DNA from: Bacteroidota bacterium
GTDB lineage: Bacteria; Bacteroidota; Bacteroidia; Bacteroidales; F082
Direction of reading: 5' to 3'
Length of the DNA stretch: 35,190 nucleotides
Assembly (NCBI GenBank): GCA_013203805.1
Contig: JABMPH010000310.1
Location: 1 to 35,190 of the forward strand
Shown here piece after piece: positions 1 through 8,197 of the stretch (the first letter of the stretch is position 1; every line of letters starts with the position of its first letter). The notes beneath the pieces were generated by a model. The model was not told the origin of the DNA, did no database searches, and was given only the letters and a program-made list of their open reading frames with translations. The position numbers were made by a program, and so were the translations under genes.

Positions 1-1
1 A

Positions 2-778
2 AGTTTTAATAAATTTTCAAAACAGGCCGGACGTGAAATCAAATATGGCGAGTTTGCTGAAAATATCACAACTGAAGGGCTTGAAATTTTTAAAACAGCT
101 CCTCTCGATAGGTTCTCAAATAAAGACATTGAGCTTGAAGTAACACAAATTGGTAAAAAATGTCATGGTGATTCATGTGCTATTTTTAAGGAAGTAGGTA
201 ATTGTGTGATGCCAAAGGAAGGGATTTTTGTTAGAGTTATTCGAGGTGGTAGTCTTAAGACCGGTGATGTTTTGGAATATCATCAGCGCATTTTTAAGAC
301 TTTAATAATTACTCTAAGCGATAGAGCAAGTATTGGTGAATATGAAGATAGAAGTGGCCCCAGAGTAACTGAGCTAGTAGAGACATTCTGCCAAATGAAT
401 AACTTCAAATTCGAGATTGAAAATATTGTTATTCCTGATGATGAGGCTCAATTGGAAAAACTTATTTCAAATTCAGTAGGTAATTACGATTTCGTCTTCA
501 CAACCGGTGGTACCGGAATAGGGCCACGGGATATAACTGTTGATGTTATTAAGCCATTGCTAGATAAAGAAATTCCGGGCATTATGGACCTTATCCGTAT
601 GAAGTACGGAATGGAAAAACCCAACGCCCTCATAAGCAGAAGTGTTGCAGGATTAATTGGTAATACTATGGTATTCACCCTGCCTGGGAGTGTGAAAGCT
701 GTTAACGAGTATATGGCAGAAATCACGAAAGTGCTTAAGCATTTAGTTTTGATGCTATATGGTATAGATGCGCATTAA
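2..778 (+). CDS. MOSC-Mog fusion protein, molybdenum cofactor biosynthesis (5' partial)
   Basis: The reading frame is open from base 2, so the gene starts outside the window; the ATG at 206 is internal. Residues encoded by about 2-290 look like the end of a MOSC domain: GKKCH followed by a Cys and then CVMPKEGIFVRV, GG and GD, matching the conserved Cys/GIFARV region of the family. MOSC domains act in sulfur carriage or on molybdenum cofactor. The rest (about 300-770) is a MoaB/Mog domain with LSDRAS near its start, FTTGGTGIGPRD and a late LPGS loop. Mog-type domains adenylate molybdopterin before metal insertion. MOSC-Mog fusions are known in anaerobic bacteria, so this is probably one bifunctional Moco protein. 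Other Moco genes would be expected just upstream, outside the window. It ends at a TAA and faces convergently into the beta-helix remnant. Confidence 0.85.
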   Translation, partial: SFNKFSKQAGREIKYGEFAENITTEGLEIFKTAPLDRFSNKDIELEVTQIGKKCHGDSCAIFKEVGNCVMPKEGIFVRVIRGGSLKTGDVLEYHQRIFKTLIITLSDRASIGEYEDRSGPRVTELVETFCQMNNFKFEIENIVIPDDEAQLEKLISNSVGNYDFVFTTGGTGIGPRDITVDVIKPLLDKEIPGIMDLIRMKYGMEKPNALISRSVAGLIGNTMVFTLPGSVKAVNEYMAEITKVLKHLVLMLYGIDAH

Positions 779-822
779 TATTTCATTATTCATAACGCAA
801 AAACTATACTTGACATATATTT

Positions 823-2075
823 TCAATTGTCGGAAATAACTATTTTCAATGTTGCTAAAACACTATTATCTTTTGTTAACCGAATGATATACATGCCACC
901 TTTAAGGTTTTCCCGGTTAAAAATATAATTCGATCCTGAAATATTATTTATATGTTTTACCTGCTGTCCATATAAATTATAAATTTTCAAGCTTACATCA
1001 TTTAATAAAAAACCTGTTTGTAAGGTAGTTATAGAGAAAAAAGGATTTGGATAGTTACAAATTGATTTATCAAAGTAATTAGTTTGTATTCCAGTTATTG
1101 TTTGGGTTATTGGTGATAGTGATGCACCAGGTCCACCATATGCACCCATATCATTTCTTAATAAACCTTTTGACGGAAATAATGCTGTTCTTAGCATACT
1201 GCTATTTTCAATGTCGTTGTACTTTGTGGTTGTGTCTCCTGAATCAATGCAAGGAGAATTATCTCCAAGAATATAGCTAAATTATATCGAACTCTGGGTT
1301 TAAATCAATATTACCACTTCCTGTATAACCTCCTTGAATGTTAGAATATGTAACCGCTGGGATTGAGGATACTGCTTTTATTTGTATGGAAGGGAAATTA
1401 TCCCAAACTATGTTGTTTTTTTAAATAACGTTTGATGCCGACCATATAGATAAGCCTACTGTACCATTGGTAAGTGTTGAGGTATTATTCGTGATTGTGT
1501 TGTTGATTATAATTTTAGGTGTTGAGCCTAAATTACCATACATCCAAATCCCTGAACCTCCAGAATTAGATGCAATTACATTGTTATTAATTCTGCATGC
1601 GGTAAAATTCAATACAATACCAGCCCCATATCTTGCTTGGTTGTAAATTATTAAGTTATTGTTAATTATAGGGTTACCATCCCCAATGCGAATTCCACCA
1701 CCACCTGTACTTACTACTCCACTTGTGTTTGTTACTATATTATTGATTAAAATATTATGTTTAATAGTAGGTGAAGAGAGTTCGATCAATATGCCTCCAC
1801 CTTCTCGGTACAATCCTGCACCATGAATATCATTCCATATTGTTCCTGTTCCCCCGGTGATTGTAAATCCCTGCAATACAGCGGTTGAGTCCTCACCTGA
1901 ATTAAAAATCACGCAACTTGCAGTATCGGCATGGACAGGATTACTGCCATTGATAACTGTTGATGATATGAAGGATGTATCTGAAGTAACATAATACAGA
2001 CTTGTTACAAAAACATTTTTCCCTTTGAAATTTAATAAATTTTAAAGGCATTCTAATCCACATTTCAGTTTGCAA
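823..2075 (-). pseudogene. Degenerate T9SS-sorted right-handed beta-helix protein
   Basis: The pieces form one broken gene read right to left. About 2026-2070 gives a residual frame (QTEMWIRMPLKF) that must shift to join the frame reading INFKGKNVFVTSLYYV. That frame continues through asparagine-rich beta-helix rungs (for example INNNLIIYNQARYG, IIINNTITNNTS) to an in-frame TAA at 1421-1423. It resumes in the same frame (KNNIVWDNFPS, TYSNIQGGYTGSGN, LNPEFDI) until about 1277-1284, where a second shift leads into YILGDNSPCIDSGD. The C-terminus (to 823) is a type A T9SS sorting domain: NYPNPF, then LKIYNLYGQQV, and GGMYIIRL near the end. The signal peptide and first rungs are missing, and the remnant starts right after the stop of the upstream gene. 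The intact ancestor would have been a surface or secreted protein. The two largest open pieces are 1421-1912 and 823-1197. Confidence 0.85.
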
Positions 2076-4916
2076 TCATTCAATCCTAATAAGCTTTTGA
2101 TATGAAATGGATTTGTTAATTTGAAGTTTTAACAGATAAAGCCCGCTGTTATTTATGAGATTTATCTTAAAATTATATTTGCCAACTGGAACCTTATTTG
2201 CTTGATGTAAATAAAAGAGTTCACCATTCATATTGTACAATTCTAAGATAATAGTACTATTGTTTTCAGGTACATTAAACTCCACATTTACATATTCAGC
2301 GAATGGATTAGGATAAGCAATAATTTGAATATTATTTAATTCAGGTTTACTGATATTTTCATCCCAACCATTAATAAATCCGGAATCTAATTCATAAATA
2401 AATCCTGCTTTACCATATTCTGAGTGGTTTAATCTTCCTCCAGCCCATATGCTTCCATCGTGAAGTACATTTGCACAAATACCCATGTTTTCACCTTTAA
2501 AATCCCCAGATCTTGTATATGTACTTATTATATTAGCGCTTGTGTCGATAATTCCTATTACAACATTTGAATTATTAAGTTCTTTTGATCCATCCCTTGT
2601 AAAACCGGTAATGATCAAATGACTTCTGTTCTTGTCGTAGTCAATATCCGTTGGCGATTCAATATTAAAGGTATCTTCTTTAAATAGATACTCCCAACTT
2701 TCTAACCCATTATGCGGATTTATCTTCCTTACAGTGCTATAATTGTCATGATATCCAATAGTATATAAATATGATGAATCCTCATCAATAACAAACTTAA
2801 GAGTATTCTTACCAGTGGTGAACGTATTTGTCCAATTTGTTTCAAAGGTGACTAGGTTAATGCTTTTGATTAATTCATTATCATTATAATCATTGCCACA
2901 AATGATAATGCTATTGTTTATAGATTTTGAGACGTAGTTAATTTGCTGAATATCAGGAAAACAAACTTTGTCGTTAGTGTCATGTGTTGTATTGTTAAGC
3001 TCAATCATCCGATTACAATAATCTTTCATTCCAAAAATGAGAGTTGTAGAATCCGAATTGCTAACTGTATACTTTGATTGTGTAATTATATTATTGATAT
3101 TAATATTTAAATCATATTCGGAGGATAATCCATTCTCATCGATCTTCCTGTAAAATAGATTGTTCATTTTTTCATAGAAAACAAATGAATTTGTTCCATT
3201 ATTTAATATTTCAATGGGATGAGCATATTCAGTTCCAATATGAAATTTATAAGTTTCTTTCAAGAGTCCATATTTGTTAATAAAATAAACATAGATACTG
3301 TCGAGTACATTTGTGTTAACCTTATCATATCCTGAGGCAGTGAAAATAATTGTGTGGTTATCAATAAACGATAATTCTTCTGGGATTAGCAAGTAGCTGG
3401 AGTTAAATAATTTATCCCAACTTAGGTTATTATTTACATTATATAATTCGAGTATTGTCCTTCTTCCAAGCCGTTTAAGTATAATAGTGTTATAATCTCC
3501 GAATTTCTCAATCTGCTGGGTTTGGGATGGATATTGATAACTCCCACTCACATATTTCTTTCTTATTACTTTACCCGATTCTTCATTCAGTTTTATTAGA
3601 GTTGTTTTACTTTTTTTATTGCCAATTTCAAAACCGGTTTGGAGTTCTCCTACAAAGTAGGGTGCATCGTTAATATAACAAGCAGCCAGACCAATGCTAA
3701 TATCATCATAATAGCTCGAATCTTCAGTAATAGTTACTTCATATAACGCATCTCCTGTATTGGAGTCTAATTTTAATATTCCCCAACACTCAGGCCCATA
3801 ATTAGCATCACCGTAATAACCAGTCAAGTAAACATTATTGTTGCGATCCAAATCTATGGATGTAGCACTAGCACTGCCTCCGCTGTGAGAAGCTGGTAAT
3901 CCAACACCTGTAAACTTATATGCAGATTGCCATTTAATGTTACCCGAACTCTTGTTAATATTTGTTGCATTAAAACTATAATATCCCCCGCCGTGAAGTG
4001 TATGTTGCCAGGTTACAAAAATATTTTTGTCAGTAATTATATAATCTCTACATCTAACATCGCCCGAAGGTACAGTTAGGTCCCATAACAAACTGCCGTT
4101 GTCTTTATTTACACAGATTACTTTCCCCTTTTCTATTGTTTAATCCTTTCGGCCAAATAAGAAAATACTATCAGTGTTCTCTATGTATATCTGTTGAAAA
4201 TCAAAAATATCAGCGATAGTATGTTGCGTTTTCCATATTATACTATCTAGATTTGTACTACTTACTTTATATATCGTGTCGTGTTTTGTATAGTAAATAT
4301 TTTTTTGTTCGTCACAAATAAGTCCAAAATATGGCCTATGTGATGAAATCTTTCCAATTAAATGTGTGGAGATTGTAAAGCCATTGTTTTTGTTAATTAA
4401 TGTCATTTTTATCTCATGCTGTCCTCCATCGTAATCATCGCAATAGCCAATTAGCAATTTATTTTGATCGTAATCGATGATATATTGTATATGCTCGGAA
4501 TGACCAGTATCAAAACGTCTCTTCCATAATATATTACCATTTTCAGGGTTGACCTTCCATATTTCCTTGTAATTATTACCCCAGTCACCTACAAAACTTG
4601 TTGCATATACTCCATTATTCGTATTCAGTAATTTGTGAATATATGCGTTTGGGCTATTATAATGTGTAAAATCAAAAGTAGTTGTTGACCAAATAACATT
4701 ACCAATAGTGTCAATTTTAATAATTGAGGGTGTATTTTTGGAATCACCAAATGAGCTCCCTCCAATGATTATATAGTCATCCCCTTTGATGTGGTCAAAT
4801 ATCCTTCCTCCTTCTGTCATACCTGCATCACTAAAATAGTGCTCACTGTATTGCCCTTTTATATATAATGTAGAAAACAAGAATAAAAAAAGAAGTATTG
4901 TATTTAGTTTAGTCAT
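2076..4916 (-). pseudogene. PQQ-like beta-propeller T9SS cargo interrupted by one in-frame TAA
   Basis: Two long open segments, 4140-4916 and 2076-4091, lie in the same frame and are separated only by a TAA at 4140-4142 (codon 259) and 16 further open codons that read TIEKGKVICVNKDNGSLLWD. The joined product would be about 945 residues. It starts with a signal peptide (MTKLNTILLFLFLFSTLYIKG). It then carries many propeller blades with the PQQ-type pattern of a Gly then Trp or aromatic: NGNILWKRRF, NGSLLWDL, SGNIKWQSAY. It ends in a type A T9SS sorting domain (IIAYPNPFAEYVNVEF, LELYNMNGELF, LYLLKL, KLIRIE). The upstream piece alone would export a short fragment lacking the sorting signal; the downstream piece lacks a signal peptide. 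I therefore call it a pseudogene by nonsense mutation; a sequencing error is the main alternative. The blades give no substrate clue. Confidence 0.8.
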
Positions 4917-4980
4917 GTCATTTTTATTAAACCCTATCTCAAATGTATAATAAAATATATGTATTTTTTCGTAAATCTAA

Positions 4981-4988
4981 CAAAAATA
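4981..4988 (-). promoter_or_regulatory. Bacteroidota -7 box (TATTTTTG) for the propeller gene
   Basis: On the minus strand TATTTTTG fits the TAnnTTTG consensus of the primary Bacteroidota sigma factor and lies about 65 bases before the ATG at 4916. No clear TTG -33 element is seen at the usual spacing, so the call rests on the -7 box and its position. Confidence 0.4.
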
Positions 4989-5117
4989 GTCATAAACAGA
5001 GATGTATATTGTAGGTTTATTTTTTAGTATATTATTAACTCAAAAACATGCCAATGAGAATCAATTGCAATAAACATTTTTTACATTTTAATAATTACTT
5101 TCTAATATCTTATTGCC

Positions 5118-5125
5118 TATTTTTG
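5118..5125 (+). promoter_or_regulatory. Bacteroidota -7 box (TATTTTTG) for ftcD
   Basis: TATTTTTG matches TAnnTTTG and lies 31 bases before the ftcD ATG. The rest of the gap between the divergent propeller gene and ftcD (4917-5156) is AT-rich with nothing else I can support. A good -33 TTG is not evident. Confidence 0.45.
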
Positions 5126-5156
5126 CAAATCATAGTTTTCCATAACAGAAATTGAA

Positions 5157-6854
5157 ATGATGCAACTAATTGAATGTGTTCCTAATTTTAGTGAAGGCCG
5201 TGATATGGCTATTATAAAACAGATAACTGACGAAATTGAAAAAGTAGAAGGTGTTAAGCTTCTGGATGTTGACCCGGGAGCTGCAACAAACCGTACAGTA
5301 GTTACAATTGTAGGTGAGCCTGACCAAGTTCTTAAAGCTGCCTTTGCTGCTGTAAAAAAGGCTGCCGAGGTTATAGACATGCGCCATCAAAAGGGTGAGC
5401 ATCCACGTTTCGGTGCTACTGATGTATGCCCGCTGGTTCCTATCTCGAATATTACAATGGAAGAAACAGTTGCGTATGCACGTAGATTAGCTGAACGCAT
5501 TGGTAAAGAGCTTGGAATTCCGATTTATTGTTATGAAAATGCTGCTTTTACAGATGAAAGAAGAAATCTTGCAACATGTCGTTCGGGAGAATATGAAGGA
5601 CTAAAAGTAAAACTAGCTGATCCACATTGGAAGCCTGATTTTGGTCCTGCACAATTTAATGAAAGAGTAGCAGGAAGTGGTGTTACAGCTGTTGGAGCCC
5701 GTGACTTTCTTGTGGCTTTTAATGTAAATCTAAATACTACTTCAACACGCCGTGCCAATGCAATTGCGTTTGATGTTCGTGAACGCGGAAGAACAAAACG
5801 AGAAGGTAATCCTGTTACAGGAAAAATAGTTAATGATGAAAACGGAAAACCAGTAATGATTCCGGGATCATTAAAATCTGTTAAGGCAATTGGCTGGTTT
5901 ATTGAAGAGTATGATGTTGCTCAAATATCAATGAATCTTACAAATATCAGTATTACACCAGTTCATATTGCATATGACGAAGTTTGGAAAAAAGCTGATG
6001 CCAGAGGCGTTCGTGTAACAGGCTCAGAGTTGGTGGGGCTAATTCCTCTCGAAGCCATGCTTGAGGCAGGAAGATATTTTCTGCGCAAGCAGGAACGTTC
6101 GGTTGGGGTAGACAATGATGAGTTAATTAGAATCGCCATTAAGTCGATGGGGTTGGCTGAATTAAAACCATTTAAACCCAAGGAAAGAATTATTGAGTAT
6201 ATGCTCGAAAGCAACACTAAAAAGCTTGTTGATATGACCATAACTGGTTTTGCCAACGAAACTGCCTCCGAATCCCCTGCCCCCGGTGGTGGTTCAATTG
6301 CTGCGTATGCTGGCGTACTCGGTGTTTCGCTGGGAACCATGGTTGCTAACCTAAGTGCTCATAAAAGAGGCTGGGACGATCGTTGGGAGGAATTTTCTGA
6401 TTGGGCTCAACAAGGACAAAAGTATAAAGATGAGTTACTTCGATTAGTTGATGAAGATACAAATGCCTTCAATAAAATTATGGATGCTTTTGGTCTCCCA
6501 AATAAATCTGACGATGAAAAGAGGATAAGAAAAGAAACCATTGAGAATGCTTCAAAATATGCAATGGAGATTCCATTTAAAGTAATGGAAACTTCATATA
6601 ATTCAATGGAAGTAATGAAGGCGATGGCTGAGGTTGGCAATCCAAACTCAGTATCGGATGCCGGTGTTGGGGCTCTATGTGCTCTTACTGCTGTTGAGGG
6701 AGCTTATCTGAACGTAAAGATAAATGCATCGGGTATTGATGATAAGGTGTTCACTGATGAACTTGTGAAGAAGGGTGCTGATATCGCTTTAAAAGCTAAA
6801 GGATGTAGAGATACTATAATAAAAATTGTTGATCAAAAGATAACGGAATTGTAA
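5157..6854 (+). CDS. ftcD: Bifunctional glutamate formimidoyltransferase / formimidoyl-THF cyclodeaminase
   Basis: This cytoplasmic enzyme of histidine degradation moves the formimino group of formimino-glutamate to tetrahydrofolate, then releases ammonia to give 5,10-methenyl-THF. The N-terminus (LIECVPNFSEGRD) is the classic transferase start, and the catalytic His is present at position 82 in the EHPRFGATD motif. The transferase half spans residues 1 to about 330. A cyclodeaminase domain follows from about 355, marked by ASESPAPGGGSIAAYAG. At 565 residues it matches the fused vertebrate and Bacteroidota form rather than the single-domain enzymes. Two ATG codons lie in tandem at 5157 and 5160, so the start could be the second. 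No hut genes lie next to it in this window; it appears monocistronic, with a palindromic element 12 bases after the stop. Confidence 0.95.
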   Translation: MMQLIECVPNFSEGRDMAIIKQITDEIEKVEGVKLLDVDPGAATNRTVVTIVGEPDQVLKAAFAAVKKAAEVIDMRHQKGEHPRFGATDVCPLVPISNITMEETVAYARRLAERIGKELGIPIYCYENAAFTDERRNLATCRSGEYEGLKVKLADPHWKPDFGPAQFNERVAGSGVTAVGARDFLVAFNVNLNTTSTRRANAIAFDVRERGRTKREGNPVTGKIVNDENGKPVMIPGSLKSVKAIGWFIEEYDVAQISMNLTNISITPVHIAYDEVWKKADARGVRVTGSELVGLIPLEAMLEAGRYFLRKQERSVGVDNDELIRIAIKSMGLAELKPFKPKERIIEYMLESNTKKLVDMTITGFANETASESPAPGGGSIAAYAGVLGVSLGTMVANLSAHKRGWDDRWEEFSDWAQQGQKYKDELLRLVDEDTNAFNKIMDAFGLPNKSDDEKRIRKETIENASKYAMEIPFKVMETSYNSMEVMKAMAEVGNPNSVSDAGVGALCALTAVEGAYLNVKINASGIDDKVFTDELVKKGADIALKAKGCRDTIIKIVDQKITEL

Positions 6855-6865
6855 TAGTTCAATTT

Positions 6866-6932
6866 TGTCATCCTGAGCGCAGCGAAGAATCTATCTGATA
6901 TTATGAGATTCTTCACGTTGTTCAGAATGACA
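6866..6932. repeat. REP-like imperfect palindrome (TGTCATCCTGAGC type)
   Basis: Two 27-base arms (6866-6892 and 6906-6932) are imperfect inverted copies. The left begins TGTCATCCTGAGCGCAGCGA and the right ends CGTTGTTCAGAATGACA, with AGAATCT/AGATTCT facing a 13-base loop. This is the same family as the widely scattered TGTCATCCTGAGCGAAGCGA intergenic palindromes found in many bacterial genomes. Only one copy lies in this window. Placed 12 bases after the ftcD stop, it may fold in the mRNA and act as a 3' end or stability element. Mobility would be by a trans-acting REP transposase, which is not present here. Confidence 0.75.
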
Positions 6933-6995
6933 AATATCACAATTTATTTATATGTATTAAAACCAAATGTTGATTCAGTAAAAAGTTAAACATAT

Positions 6996-7628
6996 ATGGA
7001 CGCTTTTACTACCATTTTACTATATTTTACATCGTTTTTTACGTTGATGAATCCCATGGGAATTATGCCGGTTTTCTTATCCAAGACTTCGGAATTGTCA
7101 AAAAGGGAAAGAAGAAAAACAGCCATAAAAGCAACAGTTACTGCCACATCAGTGCTAGTACTATTTGCATTCCTTGGTGAATATCTGTTTAATTTTTTTG
7201 GAATTTCAGTTGCAGGCTTACAGGTTGTTGGGGGAGTACTTTTCTTCATAATGGGTTACGATATGCTAAATGCCAGACTTAGTCCAATGAAAATAACAGC
7301 CGAAGATGTGGATAAATATGTAGATGATATTTCAATAACCCCGTTGGGAATTCCAATGATTGCAGGACCTGGTGCTATTACAAATGCAATCGTACTAATG
7401 GGTGAAAGTAAAAGTAATACTGATTCTGCTTTGGTGATTTTCTCAATAGTATTAGTTTCATTAACTTTGATGATTGTATTATTCGGGGCCGTGGGAATTA
7501 CAAAGTTTTTGGGCGATAAAGGAAACAAAATAATGATGAAGCTGATGGGACTTATTGTAATGGTTATTGCTGTGGAATTCTTTTTTGCGGGTATAACACC
7601 TTATATCCAGACAATTATGAATTATTAA
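6996..7628 (+). CDS. MarC-family integral membrane protein
   Basis: This is a 210-residue, strongly hydrophobic protein with six likely membrane spans (about residues 3-28, 45-68, 71-90, 114-136, 145-168 and 178-200). Early conserved features are FFTLMNPMGIMPVFL and, before span 4, ITPLGIPMIAGPGAI, both typical of MarC/UPF0056 proteins. The biochemical role of the family is not settled; the old link to multiple antibiotic resistance through marC in E. coli was not supported. The first spans and the repeated NPMG / GIPMIAGPG pattern suggest an internally duplicated transporter-like fold. The gene sits alone between ftcD and the rpmG promoter. Confidence 0.9.
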   Translation: MDAFTTILLYFTSFFTLMNPMGIMPVFLSKTSELSKRERRKTAIKATVTATSVLVLFAFLGEYLFNFFGISVAGLQVVGGVLFFIMGYDMLNARLSPMKITAEDVDKYVDDISITPLGIPMIAGPGAITNAIVLMGESKSNTDSALVIFSIVLVSLTLMIVLFGAVGITKFLGDKGNKIMMKLMGLIVMVIAVEFFFAGITPYIQTIMNY

Positions 7629-7646
7629 AAATATTCCGATTTAATA

Positions 7647-7677
7647 TTGCATATTATATATAAAGTTGGTATTTTTG
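7647..7677 (+). promoter_or_regulatory. Promoter of the rpmG-DUF4295(-ftsY) operon
   Basis: A TTG at 7647-7649 and TATTTTTG at 7670-7677 are 20 bases apart, which matches the Bacteroidota -33 TTG / -7 TAnnTTTG promoter. The -7 box ends 28 bases before the rpmG ATG. It is the best-formed primary promoter in the window and fits a highly expressed ribosomal protein gene. Confidence 0.7.
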
Positions 7678-7705
7678 CCGTCCGAAATTTAAAGCGAATA
7701 CAGAA

Positions 7706-7894
7706 ATGGCTAAAAAGAGCAAAGACGCAAGGATACAGGTAATAATGGAATGTACTGAGCACAAGACCAGTGGAATGCCAGGAACATCCAGGTATATTAC
7801 TACAAAAAATAAAAAGAATACTCCTGAAAGACTCGAGTTAAAGAAATATAACCCGATCTTGAAGAAAATGACTGTTCACAGAGAAATTAAATAA
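7706..7894 (+). CDS. rpmG: 50S ribosomal protein L33
   Basis: A 62-residue basic protein with the L33 signature [14 protein letters not shown] followed by [24 protein letters not shown]33 is a small protein of the large ribosomal subunit near the E site. Of the four Cys found in zinc-binding L33 forms only one is seen, so this is a zinc-free type. In many Bacteroidota rpmB (L28) precedes it directly; here the 77 bases upstream hold a promoter and no L28 gene. DUF4295 follows after 8 bases. Confidence 0.95.
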   Translation: MAKKSKDARIQVIMECTEHKTSGMPGTSRYITTKNKKNTPERLELKKYNPILKKMTVHREIK

Positions 7895-7902
7895 TATAGA
7901 TT

Positions 7903-8055
7903 ATGGCTAAGAAAGTAGTTGCATCGTTACAATCCTCCGGAAAGGATTTTGCAAAGGTTATTAAAATGAGCAGATCAGCTAAATCTGGCGCTTATTCTTT
8001 TAAAGAAGAGATTATTCCTACAGATCAGGTTAAAGAATATTTTGATAAAAAATAA
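7903..8055 (+). CDS. DUF4295 family small protein
   Basis: A 50-codon gene starting MAKKVVASLQSSGKDFAKVI and ending in DQVKEYFDKK. It matches the short basic DUF4295 proteins found in Bacteroidota between rpmG and ftsY. Function is not established; its basic charge, constant place after L33 and tight spacing suggest a ribosome-linked role (inference). It begins 8 bases after the rpmG stop and so is co-transcribed. Confidence 0.9.
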   Translation: MAKKVVASLQSSGKDFAKVIKMSRSAKSGAYSFKEEIIPTDQVKEYFDKK

Positions 8056-8088
8056 AGTTTAGTTAAGATATAATTTTGATCTTACTGA

Positions 8089-8126
8089 AAAGGCTTTTTC
8101 CTGCTATGTGGGGAGAAGCTTTTTTT
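8089..8126 (+). terminator. Possible intrinsic terminator after DUF4295
   Basis: AAGGCTTTTTCC (8089-8100) can pair, with a bulge and some mismatches, with GGGGAGAAGCTT (8110-8121), followed by a run of T to 8126. It lies about 35 bases after the DUF4295 stop, so ftsY may have its own transcription or receive partial readthrough. The stem is imperfect. Confidence 0.4.
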
Positions 8127-8130
8127 GTTG

Positions 8131-8160
8131 GTTCTTACTGAAATCAAGATCATTAAGAAC
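8131..8160 (+). repeat. Hairpin in the ftsY leader
   Basis: GTTCTTA (8131-8137) and TAAGAAC (8154-8160) are perfect inverted copies. Inside them TGA and TCA extend the stem past one mismatch, leaving an 8-base loop. It lies 37 bases before the ftsY ATG. No T-run follows on either strand, so it is not an ordinary terminator. Confidence 0.45.
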
Positions 8161-8197
8161 AAAAAACATTAAATAGTTAAATTGTTACAATAATAGG

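Noticed and set aside
1098-1280. Plus-strand 60-codon open frame over the beta-helix remnant
   Set aside because: It is Cys/His-rich without family likeness and lies opposite the clearly recognisable sorting-domain coding strand.
4140-4142. Recoding of TAA as a sense codon, given internal TAA in both the propeller (4140) and beta-helix (1421) genes
   Set aside because: Many intact genes here end in TAA at the expected length (for example rpmG, ftsY, DUF4295), and the beta-helix gene also has frameshifts, so mutation is the simpler reading.
823-4916. Tandem T9SS genes as a horizontally acquired island
   Set aside because: Base composition looks like the neighbours and there is no integrase, transposase, tRNA or flanking repeat; decay explains the pattern.
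5166-6640. Several antisense open frames across ftcD, and similar ones across tamB and addA
   Set aside because: They are shadows of well-supported genes, with no family signature and no start context.
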